Shown in pieces: positions 14,518-26,896 of a DNA stretch of 64,000 nt. A program made the translations under genes and the position numbers. Within the stretch, counting starts at the first letter, position 1. Every line of letters begins with the position of its first letter. The stretch comes from Helichrysum umbraculigerum. Taxonomy: Eukaryota; Streptophyta; Magnoliopsida; Asterales; Asteraceae. The stretch is taken from assembly GCA_949592205.1 (NCBI GenBank), contig CATIUR010000001.1, positions 16,073,501 to 16,137,500 of the forward strand. Reading direction: 5' to 3'. The notes under the pieces are model-generated. The model was given only the letters and a program-made list of their open reading frames with translations. It was not told where the DNA came from and made no database searches.

Positions 14518-15393
14518 ACAATGAAGACTATGCATTTGAAGATGTTAGAAGACTTGAAGATTAATAAAACCTGAAGATTTTGTGAAATAATTGTGTATAT
14601 ATTTTATGAAGATTATGCAATGATCAAGTGTTGTTGTTATGGTCAAAGTGTTGTTGTTATGGTAAACGGGTCAAAAGGTGTCCAAATGGTTCATGAAAGT
14701 GTGGTTATGTCAAAATGAGCGATGGTGTAATTATGTAGCGGCTTGCAATTGCTTTAGGTGTTAAATGTATGTTAAAATGTGTTGGTAAAAAATGAAATTC
14801 TGAATGTGAGTCGTTTGTGATTTGGTATGGTCACCAAAAGTGTCCGAAATGACCAAAAATTGGTCACACGTCCGAATTCTTCGTTAACGTGAAATTTGAA
14901 AAAGTGTAAAAATGGAAAGTTTTATTTTGTTATAGTGGAGGTGTCTGCAAAATTTCAGCTTCTAAGTATTTTCGAGTCAAAATTTATGCGCGTCGGAATT
15001 TCGCTTCTACAAATTCTGCCTACCAAACATTACCCGGTGCGTACAAGTAGTACCCGCCGGGTACAAAGGTTAATTTCATAACAGAATTTAGCTAGCCTTG
15101 AGTACCCGCTGCGTACTAGTAGTACCCGCCGGGTACTATGTATTTACCCGTTCATATTCATTCCGGGTAGTTCATATTATTCCGGGTACAAAACATTATT
15201 ACCCGCCGGGTATAAGTTGTACCCGCCGGGTATTCTCGCTTTTCTGGTTATTCCTGGAGCCGACCCACGCTTTCCACACAGCTACACTAACCTATTTTCT
15301 CTCCAAAAAACGGCAGCAACACCACCAAACCCCTCACTTAACCATTTTTGAAGCAAAAACTCACGAATTAAACCGGCAAAACTCTTCTACAAC
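14518..15393 (+). promoter_or_regulatory. Spacer and leader between the two hAT genes, with palindrome array
   Basis: The spacer holds the 3' flank of the transposase gene and then, at 15031-15232, an array of TACCCG-C-CGGGTA palindromes (exact copies near 15051, 15123, 15200 and 15218, plus variants with one arm changed). After the array comes a C/A-rich leader-like stretch up to the proposed start codon at 15394. No convincing TATA box was seen. Confidence 0.6.
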
Positions 15394-17816
15394 ATGTTTA
15401 AGGTATGATTATCAACTTTTTAATTCAAAACACTTAGTTTTCATGGATTGATTGAAGTTTGAGATTTAGGTTTTCTTGAAATTGAATGTGGGGAAGTTTT
15501 AGTTGTTTTTAATTATGAATATATTGTGAGTTATATGTACTCTCACCTTCTTATTTCGTGAATTCGTGTTTAAGTCACATATGATTATCCAAAATATGAA
15601 TTTAGGGTTCTTGTAGCAAAATTTGGGGAAAATTAATTCTGTTAAATGATATGCTTAGAATTGTATTCCATTTACATAATACTCACGATTATAATGCTCA
15701 CTTGAATCACATTATGTGTTTAATTGCTTAATTCAAGTTTAGCTTGATATTAGGGCATTTGTGAAAGAGGATGAGTTTGAGCTTTGTAAATAAAATGTGA
15801 GAATAATTGTGCAATTACCTTAGGTCATGGATGAATTGGTCAAGGCAATTCTCTCATTTTAGTTGTGTTTTGCAGGGAAGAAGAAAGAAACAAAAAGGCA
15901 GCACCTCTGGTACTGCTAACGATGAAGAGGGTGACCGCCCTCAGCCGATGAGCATTGATGCTCAACTTATTCCCGAGACAATTCACCCTTGGCTTAGATT
16001 TAGTAACAGGTTAACAAAGTACAATATATACTGTCAGAAACTGAACTTATTGAGGGTGAAAGAATGTGATTTATCTCGGGTGGTCGATTGGGAACCACTA
16101 GAACAAGCAGGGGTAGCCGCTGGAATTAAGGAATTGATTAGGCAACGTTATTTCGTGGATCACATACCATTCGAATATGAAGAATGGGAAGGCATATTCA
16201 AGATTAATGAGCAGGTATACAAAGAGCTATGCGTGGAATTCCACAGCACATATGAAATGAAAGAGGATGTTGAGTCGGCGACTGATAAAAATTTCATGAC
16301 TTTCCGACTGGGAGGTCAACCAAGGAAAATGAGTATGGTGGAACTTGCTGCCTGTTTGGGCATTTATTCTCGAGAGCAGCTGGATGCAACTCATTTTGAG
16401 GATTATTTGATGGCTAGTGAGATGATCGAGACGGAGTTTTTTCCCAAGGATGTATGGCACGAATTTTCACAAATACCTTACGCTAGAGGTGGAAATTCAT
16501 ACAAAGATATAGAGGACATGCAGTTGCGGGTTATCCAACGATGTCTTGCGCATACCATTTCTCATAGAAGGGAGAACACAGAGAGAGTCGGTTTCGCCGA
16601 CTTATGGTATATGAGGAAGTTTGTAGCGGAGGAGAATATCAATGTTCCATACGCTGTTGCCTGGTATTTACATCATAATGCTAGCGGGATTAGAGGGGCA
16701 TCCCCTATCTGTGGGGGACAATTTGTGACTAGGATTGCCAAGTCCTTCAACATCAGTTTTGACAATTTAGAGCGAGTGACGACTAGGCCAAAAACAGTAG
16801 GGCTAGTTCAGTTTCAGGGGGCACAGGCTGTCTCAGTTGTCAATAACCGGTTCGTGCCCTACCAGGAACCACCACCAGAGGAGCAAGCGGCTCAACCACC
16901 GAGAAGAAGAAGAAGACAACAGCAGGTGGAACAAGAACAACATCAACAGGAAGAAGCTGCATATGAGCAGGGAGGTTTCCAGCAGCAAGGCGCAGCACTG
17001 CCATCCATGCTGGATGTTATGCATGGTATTCAGGGCCTTCAGGTTAGCCATGATAATTTTTCCCAGGAAGTCAGGTACGAGCATGGAGCACAGCGTTACC
17101 ACAACGCTTGGTCGGCACACAACACACAAAGACTTTCTGAAGTGGTGCCCAACTACCGACCTACAGTGTAACATCCTCGAATTGGACCTAGTTGTTTTAT
17201 ATTATTTCTTGATTTAAATGTGTTTGGAAATAATATTGTTTGAAATAGTTGAAATAATTGGAATAGGAGTCGAATATTCCAATGTGATAAGGAAATTATT
17301 AATTGTTGTAAATTAATATAGTTGACGGTGCAATAAAATGTTTGGACTCGCAAATGGTTTTCGGGTTCCAGACAATAGATTGAGATGGGGTATTAAATTA
17401 TACCCGTATATTGAAGGCGGTTGGATGAGCCGACTTATATATATCCTTTCCTATTTAGGAAAGTTATTCATTTTTATTCCAAAACTCACAGAAACTCTCT
17501 GAAAACCTCCAAATCAATCCAGAAATCAAAGCAGGAAGTGGTGATTCTCGTGAAACTTCCTAATCATCAGATTACCATCGTTAGATTCTTCAATCAGTAA
17601 GTATTCTTGAGTATTTAAGAATTTGATTTTTGATTGAATTTGGGTAAATTGATGATTTGAGAGATTTGGATGTTAGAAATCATGTTATAAGTGTTACATA
17701 TTGATTATGTGATAATAATTGTGGTTTTAAACGGTTAGAAACCTTGTTTTTGAGGTTTTGGATTATAAACCCGTGGGTTAGGGTTTTACAGCTCGAAACT
17801 GTGCTGGGACGAAGCC

Positions 17817-18072
17817 TGAAGCCGGCGGCTTCATGCCGAAGCCGGCGGCTTGTCCCGAGTCAATAGAAGCCGGCGGCTTCTGAGCCTAGCCGGCGGCTTG
17901 TGTTGTGGTGTAGGGACCCGGCGGGTATAAACCCGACCCGGCGGCTGGTAGAAGCTTTAAAACATGTTTTGGTTCTGTTACCACAATTGGTAAATTACCC
18001 GGCGGTTTGGGAAGGGGAGCCGGCGGGTGATGGATTGAAGCCGGCGGCTTCTAGGAGGAAGCCGGCGGCTTA
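17817..18072. repeat. Array of ten CCGGCGG palindromes (5' LTR)
   Basis: Ten CCGGCGG cores are mostly set in AAGCCG-G-CGGCTT palindromes, with a few ACCCG-G-CGGGT forms. The array sits about 650-900 bases into the LTR, downstream of the TATA-like site, so probably in the transcribed leader. The same array is present in the 3' LTR at 24167-24422. Confidence 0.92.
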
Positions 18073-18649
18073 AAGAGCTGTTTCAGCATTACTTGTTTGA
18101 TTTCGATAGTAATGTGCTTGATATATGTTATAGGATAATATATGATAATGATTATATTGTAAATCATTAATACACAATTAGGAACTAGTAATTGTAATGT
18201 TAATTATGTTAAGTTCCTAAATGTTAAAGATTGATATAAGCTATGTATTGATGATCTGGATTACTAACTTATATTTGATATTGATTCTCAGATGTGGAGA
18301 AGGCTCAGTGATATTAGATTACTGAGTGGAGGCCTGAGGTAGTCGGTGAGTGGATCTGTAACCTCAGTGTGATTTAGTTGTAATGATTTGATTTACAATA
18401 AGTAATTTATAGTATTACTTTGATATGATGCATCTGTTAAGATAACTTGCCATGTTAGTTAGGTGGTTTGCTTACTTGGCTGTTTGAGTTAGTATGTAAG
18501 ATTCTGAGGTCAACTTGACTTGACAGTTGGACTTCGTTGTTATTGTAGACGACAGGAGATCTTGAAACTTGAAATGTTGGTTTGGAGATCTAGGTCGTGT
18601 GTGATTAACAACTGGTTACCAGTAAATCTGTATAGGCCAATACAGATGA

Positions 18650-18805
18650 TTGATAAGGGTTCCCTGAGTACCAAACCGGTATTAGGGTATCTCAGGAGCC
18701 ACCGGTCCTCATGACGATTGATAATGATTGATAAGGGTTCCCTGAGTACCAAACCGGTATTAGGGTATCTCAGGAGCCACCGGTCCTCATGACGATTGAT
18801 AATGA
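18650..18805 (+). repeat. 78-base tandem duplication in the LTR
   Basis: The segment containing TCCCTGAGTACCAAACCGG at 18661 recurs at 18739, period 78, two copies. The same pair is found in the 3' LTR at 25000-25155, so the duplication predates this insertion. Confidence 0.95.
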
Positions 18806-19229
18806 TTGATAGGTGTAGCTTGACATTGATTGGATGTCGAGTGAATGATTGATTTTCTGTTTATTGTTATTTGATGTAAACAGATTGTTATGCTAGGTTA
18901 TACTGTTACTTATAGTTTCATTCACTTAGCTTTATGCTAACCCCACCACAGTTCTTCCTGCAGGTTAAATAGATGGGACATATTGGGCAGGAGGTTGTTG
19001 GACTGAATGGAATGTTTGACAGACTGTTACTCTGATGTTATTTTGATAACTAAATATATGTTTTAAATTATATAACACCGAGTTGGTTGAAATGTCATGT
19101 GTTTGGATTTGAAAAAAGTTTAGTGACATTTTAAGTAATGTAAAACATTGATAGTATGTTTTGAAATATACGCTTCCGAGTCGCAATTATTATATTATTG
19201 TTTATATTGAAACAGGGGGTGTTATAAGT

Positions 19230-19242
19230 TGGTATCAGAGCA
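19230..19242 (+). promoter_or_regulatory. Primer binding site (tRNA-Met type)
   Basis: TGGTATCAGAGCA starts three bases after the 5' LTR; this is the usual plant initiator-Met tRNA complement used to prime reverse transcription. Confidence 0.9.
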
Positions 19243-22200
19243 ATAGTTTGGGCGAGTTGAGCATGATAGATTGTTCAATCCTAAACTTTGATTGAGTTGA
19301 GTCAAACATTCCAGTGGGTGCGGGTTTAGTTGATTAGTGAATGTGTGAGAAAGTGATTAGCTGAATATGTACTAACCCTTAACAAGTTGTGAAGTTGTTG
19401 TTTGATTGCAGAGACGGAGGAACATGAGTATCTGATTGGTATATTTCATGTTTCCTCAACATTGCTGGCTTAAGATTTGTCAGGTAATCTTTGATAAGCT
19501 TTTGTTAATTTACATTAACTTGAACTGTTTACTTTGTTATGTTAAGAAATCATTGTTGTGAAGTTAATTGAGTCAGACTGATATGATTCCCTAGTTTTGA
19601 GTCAACTAATGATTGTTATAGGTTGACATGAGGATAGAGGTATTGAATGGGATACTCATTATGGTGGTTATTTCTGTTTGAATTGAAAATGCAGAAATGT
19701 GATTAAATGAGTAGATAAAGAGGTGATTAAGGTTTAACATGATTGATGTTGGAACCTAAGGAGGAGTGTCTTTATTGGTGAGACAAAATAATTGATAGTA
19801 TTATATTAGTAGATTGGTTACAGGGTGTGATTTGAATTCTGTGTAAGGATTGTTGTGTCATCTGATTTGAGAATGACTGCTATTTGAGGAAATATGTGTT
19901 TATGTGGTTATATGATATGTTTTGACTATAGCTAAACCTTTGAGCTAAACCAAGACTGATAGGTTTATAAGAAATATGGCTTATGATAAAGCTAAATTGA
20001 TTTGGGAAGTGATGGATCTTTTTGGTCAATTGTAAATTAATAGATGAAATGTTTATAGTAACAGGGTTGAGTAGGCTGGTTGTGACAGTGATGCTTGATA
20101 GTATAGCATATGTCAAAGTAATGATAATTAATTAAGATGTGTCCTGAATTTTGAGGAAAATAGGGACATTGATTAATGTTAAGTATTGAAACTATGATGA
20201 TGGGTTATCATATGTTTGAGTTTTTAGATAAGTGATATACTGAGTGATTTAGTTGTTGAAAATTTGAACATTGTGTGTATGTGAAATGGCTTGCATATGT
20301 AAGGTTGAATATGTAAGTAGTAAACTGATTTGAGTATGTATCAGTTAATAGAAACTATTAAATAGAGTATGATTGATTTGAAATCATGAAATATTTAATA
20401 TTTATGAGATAAGAGTAAATCACATTGATAATTATAATGTGGAGTAGCCTGAGAATGGATTGTGAAGAACATAATCTTGCAACGCCTGATCACCGTTGTT
20501 ATATTATGTTGTGTCACATGAATTTGTTGAGGCTACTTGGTATAAAAGAAATGTAATGTGATTTTGAAAATTGAGCATGAAAGTATGCTAAGTGGTTTAG
20601 TATTTGTTTTGATAAGAAAACAAACAGTTGATAGGACTGTGATAATTAGACTGTAAAGGTGCTAGTGTAAATGATAATAGTCATTGATAGAGGTTTTGAT
20701 GATAAACCTAAGTGATTAATTGATTTTGTTGAATATGTAATTGTAATTGATTGTGTTACATTGACCTTAGGTGGATTTGATAGTGTTTAAATGAATCACT
20801 ATTTTGTATCTGGCTTGTATGAAGCCAAAGTTGAGATAGGTTGATATTGTTTTGCTTGAGGAATTTCTAGTATTATTGAATGTAATAATTTGAAGTCTAT
20901 GTTTGAAAGTAAACATATAATATGAAATGGCTTGTATGGAGCCAAGATTGTTGTAGGTTGACCTTGTCCTTGTAAAGGATTGATAAAATTATTGAAAGTA
21001 ATAATTTGAAATATATGTTTGAAAGTGAACATATAAGATGATATGGTTTGTTATGAGTTAATATTGATAGTATGTTAACTTTGAAAGTCAAACCATGAAT
21101 AGAGAATTGTGTATAAAATTAATTGCTTGTGATTGGTTTGAGTTTGGGTCAAGCTTGATAAAAGCAATTAGAGAATTTTATTGATTGGTTGATTGAAACC
21201 AGAGTTGACATGTAGTTAACTATGTGTGTGAAATAGTATAACATAGATTGAAATGTTATGATTGTGTGGAATATGATTGAATTCCTAAATTGTATTAAGT
21301 TGTGAAAACTTGAGTAATTACTTAAAGCTAGTATTAAGTAATTGAAATAGTGTTAAGTATAATTAAGTATTCAGTTAGGAAACATATGATATTTGAACTG
21401 AATATGTGTTAGAAAATTATACAGATATGAAGTCATTGAATGATATGACAGTTGTAAATTGTTGAAAGGTGCAAATTAAGTCACATTGATTAGAATTGTG
21501 ATAAGAAAATCTTACCAGTGTATGAAGCTTGTGATGATAGCTTTGATTGGATAAGAATGTGAGATAAGAAATAATTGAAAGTTATTATTAATGGTTGCCT
21601 AGATTGACTGGTACCTCATGGTGAATTACTTAGGTATGGAAAGAATTGAATGGATTCTTTTGTTATTTGTTGATAGTATACAAATGAAATAAGTGATAAA
21701 GTGATAAAATGGGATTAGATCCAAATAAGAAAGGATATGAAAGGATATCTGAAAGTGAATTGTGCTAAAGGTTTAGCTTAACCTTGGTTAATAATTGAGG
21801 AAATATGAATTGAATAGTTGGTCATATTTTAAGAAATCAGGTATGAAATTAAGTGTAATGATCATTATTTTGATAGTTTAAGAATAATGATTGTTTGACA
21901 TTTGGGGTTGAAAACCTGATGTGTATAATTGTAAAGTGTTGGAGGGTAAGAGAAACCTTGAGATTGATAGGTGATGATTGTATTCACCAAACTTTTCTTG
22001 TAAGTTTAGATTGAATTGTTTAAGTTATATACGAATTGGTATGTATATAAGTGAAACATGGAGTTGTTAATTTTAATTGTTCCATGTCCTGTGGTATGGA
22101 TATGTGATGACTAGTAGTAAAGTAAAAGCGTGATAAAGACTTTAACAGTCTGAATGGCCTATTAGGTAAAATAAAATGGAATTGAGATGTATATGTCCAT

Positions 22201-23502
22201 TTTAAAGAGTTACTGAAATTGTGTATGTATGTATAGTATACATGATAATAGATGGCATGATAAGTTTTAATAGAATGAATTAAAATATGCCATCAGTTGT
22301 GTGGAGGCTAGTTAATTGTGATTAACTTAATGTAGATATTATAGGAAATGTGTTGGAAAGTAGCACATTGTGATATTGTGATGCTTGATTTGTAGTATCA
22401 TAATATGTTGATTAAGGTTGACTTAGTTGCTATACTAATGGGATATAGTATTAAGTGATTGTGTAGTTAAAGTTGTAAAAACTTCTAGTTGCTAGTGATT
22501 AGTAGTTTAAGATTGCAAAATTGAATTGAAATAACTGGTTGCTAAGAGAAGATTATTGATATCTTACCAGTTTAAGTAATAAATAAGTTCTAACTTGATG
22601 GTTAGTTAGACTTTGGGAATAAATAGTAAGTATTGATAGATGTACTGTAGAGTATAATCATTAGTGTTGTGATTATTGTTTGAGCAGTAGTTGTTGTCAA
22701 CTTTGATGTTGTTGACAATTGATAGGTAGTAATGAAAGGAATTACAAGTGGAAATAAGTCAATGTAGAGGTTGGTTGATTGTAGGTAAGATTGATTGTAG
22801 TACTTTTGTTGATTGAGCAAAGTACTTGTTGATTGTGATTTTACCTACTGAGTTTGACCTCTGCCTTGCTTATTAAGGTGATATGAATCTGGATTACTTT
22901 TAAGTAAAAGATTTCATATGATTGTAATGATATGTGAATATGATTGGTTATTCACAATAATATAGGTATGAAACTTTTGGATGAAAAGTTGACCTAGTTT
23001 TGAATCCTTGATAGTAGAGATTTGAAATTGTTATCTGTATACTAGACTGGTTGTTAGTCGTGAACTGAAATTAATTTTCAGTGTTGTTAAGTGTGTTGTG
23101 ATTCTATAACCACTGTTATTGTTATTGTTTCTGTGTTGTTGTTAACAGAGATGAATAGTGGTAATAGGTTAAAGATTTTAGCACATTGCTAATTTCTGGT
23201 TGCATAGACCTATTAAGTAATGTTAAGTCTTACTTGTTGATTAAGTGATTATAAGTTTCACTTGTTAAAGTAGGTGTTTGTTTATAAGATATATCTGATT
23301 GATGATATTGATTTGGTGCACTGTAAGTGTGCATAGGAAAAGATAGAAGCATGTACATTTGGATATGTGCATGTGGAAAGAATTCAAACAGTCTAAGTAT
23401 AGTTGTAAGTTGCTATTGAGGACAAATGTATGTTAAGATATATGTGATTATCTCACATTAGACAGATCGAATGAGGTTAGATTTCGGGGACGAAATCTCT
23501 TT

Positions 23503-23515
23503 AAGGGGGGGAGAG
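23503..23515 (+). promoter_or_regulatory. Polypurine tract
   Basis: AAGGGGGGGAGAG lies directly before the 3' LTR start at 23517 and would prime plus-strand synthesis. Confidence 0.9.
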
Positions 23516-23516
23516 T

Positions 23517-25576
23517 TGTAACATCCTCGAATTGGACCTAGTTGTTTTATATTATTTCTTGATTTAAATGTGTTTGGAAATAATATTGTTTGAAATAGTT
23601 GAAATAATTGGAATAGGAGTCGAATATTCCAATGTGATAAGGAAATTATTAATTGTTGTAAATTAATATAGTTGACGGTGCAATAAAATGTTTGGACTCG
23701 CAAATGGTTTTCGGGTTCCAGACAATAGATTGAGATGGGGTATTAAATTATACCCGTATATTGAAGGCGGTTGGATGAGCCGACTTATATATATCCTTTC
23801 CTATTTAGGAAAGTTATTCATTTTTATTCCAAAACTCACAGAAACTCTCTGAAAACCTCCAAATCAATCCAGAAATCAAAGCAGGAAGTGGTGATTCTCG
23901 TGAAACTTCCTAATCATCAGATTACCATCGTTAGATTCTTCAATCAGTAAGTATTCTTGAGTATTTAAGAATTTGATTTTTGATTGAATTTGGGTAAATT
24001 GATGATTTGAGAGATTTGGATGTTAGAAATCATGTTATAAGTGTTACATATTGATTATGTGATAATAATTGTGGTTTTAAACGGTTAGAAACCTTGTTTT
24101 TGAGGTTTTGGATTATAAACCCGTGGGTTAGGGTTTTACAGCTCGAAACTGTGCTGGGACGAAGCCTGAAGCCGGCGGCTTCATGCCGAAGCCGGCGGCT
24201 TGTCCCGAGTCAATAGAAGCCGGCGGCTTCTGAGCCTAGCCGGCGGCTTGTGTTGTGGTGTAGGGACCCGGCGGGTATAAACCCGACCCGGCGGCTGGTA
24301 GAAGCTTTAAAACATGTTTTGGTTCTGTTACCACAATTGGTAAATTACCCGGCGGTTTGGGAAGGGGAGCCGGCGGGTGATGGATTGAAGCCGGCGGCTT
24401 CTAGGAGGAAGCCGGCGGCTTAAAGAGCTGTTTCAGCATTACTTGTTTGATTTCGATAGTAATGTGCTTGATATATGTTATAGGATAATATATGATAATG
24501 ATTATATTGTAAATCATTAATACACAATTAGGAACTAGTAATTGTAATGTTAATTATGTTAAGTTCCTAAATGTTAAAGATTGATATAAGCTATGTATTG
24601 ATGATCTGGATTACTAACTTATATTTGATATTGATTCTCAGATGTGGAGAAGGCTCAGTGATATTAGATTACTGAGTGGAGGCCTGAGGTAGTCGGTGAG
24701 TGGATCTGTAACCTCAGTGTGATTTAGTTGTAATGATTTGATTTACAATAAGTAATTTATAGTATTACTTTGATATGATGCATCTGTTAAGATAACTTGC
24801 CATGTTAGTTAGGTGGTTTGCTTACTTGGCTGTTTGAGTTAGTATGTAAGATTCTGAGGTCAACTTGACTTGACAGTTGGACTTGGTTGTTATTGTAGAC
24901 GACAGGAGATCTTGAAACTTGAAATGTTGGTTTGGAGATCTAGGTCGTGTGTGATTAACAACTGGTTACCGGTAAATCTGTATAGGCCAATACAGATGAT
25001 TGATAAGGGTTCCCTGAGTACCAAACCGGTATTAGGGTATCTCAGGAGCCACCGGTCCTCATGACGATTGATAATGATTGATAAGGGTTCCCTGAGTACC
25101 AAACCGGTATTAGGGTATCTCAGGAGCCACCGGTCCTCATGACGATTGATAATGATTGATAGGTGTAGCTTGACATTGATTGGATGTCGAGTGAATGATT
25201 GATTTTCTGTTTATTGTTATTTGATGTAAACAGATTGTTATGCTAGGTTATACTGTTACTTATAGTTTCATTCACTTAGCTTTATGCTAACCCCACCACA
25301 GTTCTTCCTGCAGGTTAAATAGATGGGACATATTGGGCAGGAGGTTGTTGGACTGGATGGAATGTTTGACAGACTGTTACTCTGATGTTATTTTGATAAC
25401 TAAATATATGTTTTAAATTATATAACACCGAGTTGGTTGAAATGTCATGTGTTTGGATTTGAAAAAAGTTTAGTGACATTTTAAGTAATGTAAAACATTG
25501 ATAGTATGTTTTGAAATATACGCTTCCGAGTCGCAATTATTATATTATTGTTTATATTGAAACAGGGGGTGTTATA
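23517..25576 (+). repeat. 3' LTR of the young element
   Basis: Colinear with 17167-19226 at a constant offset of 6350. Differences noticed by eye: C to G near 24885, A to G near 24971 and A to G near 25356. Confidence 0.95.
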
Positions 25577-25957
25577 TACAGCCTACCACTACCCACCCAT
25601 GTGGGGTCAGTCTGGAGCAAGCTATCCACCACCGGTTTATGACGAGGGTGCCGCCTTGGCAGAGCTGCAGGAAGAGTATCGAAGGCAGCAGGAGAGAGAG
25701 CAAGAGGAGCGTGGATTCCCCTATGACTATTCCCCATTTTGAGTGCTTGCGTGCCTCGTATGATTCAGACACTTTTCTTGACAATTTGATTACGGTTTAT
25801 TTAAGTACTTTTAATTTTATGTTTGGTTATTTTGGAATGCTTGACTGTGGATGGCCTTTAGGTACATTTTTGTAGAACGACATCCATAAACACTTTTCTA
25901 TTTGAAATTAGGTGAAATTACAGCGGGAAATGGTTAGTTATGCTGGATCAAGCCTTT

Positions 25958-26314
25958 AGTACCCGGCCTGTACTTTTGTACCCGGCGGGTACTGTTTGGA
26001 AAATGAGGACAGAAGTGGATCAAGCCAAAGTACCCGGCGGGAACAATAGATACCCGGCGGGAACACAGTCTACCCGGCTGGAACCATATATACCCGGCGG
26101 GTACACCGTACCCGGTTTGGAACCGGGTATTAGACCCGAACCGGTTCCTACCCGTTACCAACCGGTTAGGATAGGGTTGGGTTTTCCCCCACCCAAAACC
26201 GGGTCGGTTCCGGGTCGGGTTGACCAAAAACCGGTTTTTTGACTTTGACCAATACCCGGTTCGGGTATTCGGGTCGGGTCGGGTATTCAAAAAACCCGGT
26301 TTTGTTCACCTCTA
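25958..26314. repeat. Right subterminal repeats of the hAT element
   Basis: TACCCGGCGGGTA-type palindromes (about seven, some with one arm altered) are followed by dense ACCGGTT and CGGGTCGGGT words up to the right TIR. This mirrors the left end at 9537-9745 and supports both ends belonging to one element. Confidence 0.8.
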
Positions 26315-26325
26315 TATAACCCACA

Positions 26326-26896
26326 TATGAATTTTATAGTATCCAAAAATCAAATCACATGTAACTATCGTTTCTATATGATAATAATAAAAAAATATTT
26401 AAGTTAGATATCTGATGCAAATAGTATATTCCATCTATCTCATTTTTATTCTCCATCTACTATTTTTTGTCGCAAAAAAATTGTCTACTTGCAAAAGATA
26501 CCATTTAAAATTCATCGGAATCCCTAATTTATCCTCAATTATTACTCTCGGTAATTTATTTTATAACAAATTTTAGTCAAAATTATCTTGAATATATGGT
26601 CAAAATTGACATTCCTGTAACATATCTTAAACCAACAAAAATTACAAAGGGGCAGTAAAAACGGGACGAAGAAAGTATAAATTTAGGTGACTCTTAATCA
26701 TTATTGTAAACAATGTTATATATATGATCTTGTGGGCTTAGCTCTTTCTTCATATATTTCAGTTTGGGCCTATTGTAAGTCCAAATCCAAACCAAGTAAA
26801 TAACGAATCATATATTATATCGCCAGAGAACTTAAAATAACAAATAGAGTGATCTCATGAACACTTCAATAATTCACTTTTTAGTCAATGTAATGA
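26326..26896. other. Intergenic, no gene seen
   Basis: AT-rich spacer between the hAT element and the 3' end of the SABATH gene. No feature is supported. Confidence 0.6.

Larger units (their letters stand above)
17167..19226 (+). repeat. 5' LTR of the young element
   Basis: Begins TGTAACATCC and ends GGTGTTATA, so the terminal dinucleotides are TG...TA rather than TG...CA. A TATA-like TTATATATAT is at 17435-17444. It carries a palindrome array and a 78-base tandem duplication. Confidence 0.95.
19227..23516 (+). other. Non-coding, C-poor interior of the young element
   Basis: There are stops in all frames throughout. The plus strand is strikingly poor in C: in 20581-20640 I count 4 C against 14 G. 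Diverged tandem copies with a period near 117 start at 20812, 20929 and (partial) 21045, each opening with GGCTTGTAT or GGTTTGTTAT. The last bases before the polypurine tract, TTTCGGGGACGAAAT, are a common relic of the 3' end of Gypsy pol. Confidence 0.85.
17167..25576 (+). mobile_element. Young non-coding LTR retrotransposon (LARD-like)
   Basis: Two 2060-base LTRs flank a 4290-base internal region. TACAG is duplicated at 17162-17166 and 25577-25581, inside the Athila-ORF1-like gene. The LTRs have the same length and I noticed only three base differences, so the insertion is recent. No open frame longer than about 80 residues exists in the interior, so it must have used proteins from another element. 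Primer site and polypurine tract are intact. Such structures are called large retrotransposon derivatives. Confidence 0.95.
15394..25742 (+). pseudogene. Athila-ORF1-like gene in the hAT element, split by an LTR element
   Basis: Proposed structure: a tiny first exon ATGTTTAAG (15394-15402) with donor GTATG, a 473-base intron ending TTTTGCAG, a second exon from 15876 to 17166, and its continuation 25582-25742. The frame continues exactly across the LTR insertion once one TACAG copy is discounted, giving 486 codons plus stop. The middle contains the features of plant Athila retrotransposon ORF1/gag-like proteins: VVDWEPLEQAG, then VYKELCVEFHSTYEM, then MTFRLGGQPRKMSMVELA. The C-terminal third is low-complexity, rich in Gln, Glu and Arg, and begins with RRRRRQQQ. 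No protease, RT or integrase follows and no flanking LTR of its own was seen, so it seems to be cargo or a second gene of the hAT element. Its function is unknown. Confidence 0.8.
9521..26314 (+). mobile_element. Large hAT transposon with two genes, invaded by two LTR elements
   Basis: The left end TAGTCGTGAACAAAA (9521) and right end TTTTGTTCACCTCTA (26314) are inverted and match the TIR type of the small hAT MITE at 48018-48321, which has a perfect 8-bp target duplication. Both ends are followed inward by 200-350 bases of ACCCGG/CCGGGT-rich subterminal repeats. The left flank TACCCACA (9513-9520) nearly matches AACCCACA (26318-26325), three bases beyond the right end, so the duplication is imperfect. 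Removing the solo LTR at 11030 and the LTR element at 17167, each with one target-duplication copy, gives a 5.94-kb element. It holds a hAT transposase gene and a second, Athila-ORF1-like gene. Confidence 0.75.

Noticed and set aside
15807..15875. Start of the Athila-ORF1-like gene at the ATG at 15807
   Set aside because: The codons before 15876 look like intron sequence ending TTTTGCAG; a spliced start from 15394 fits better, though this is unproven.
18540..18752. Repeated 70-codon minus-strand frame, also at 24890
   Set aside because: It is the translation of the 78-base tandem duplication in both LTRs, not a gene.
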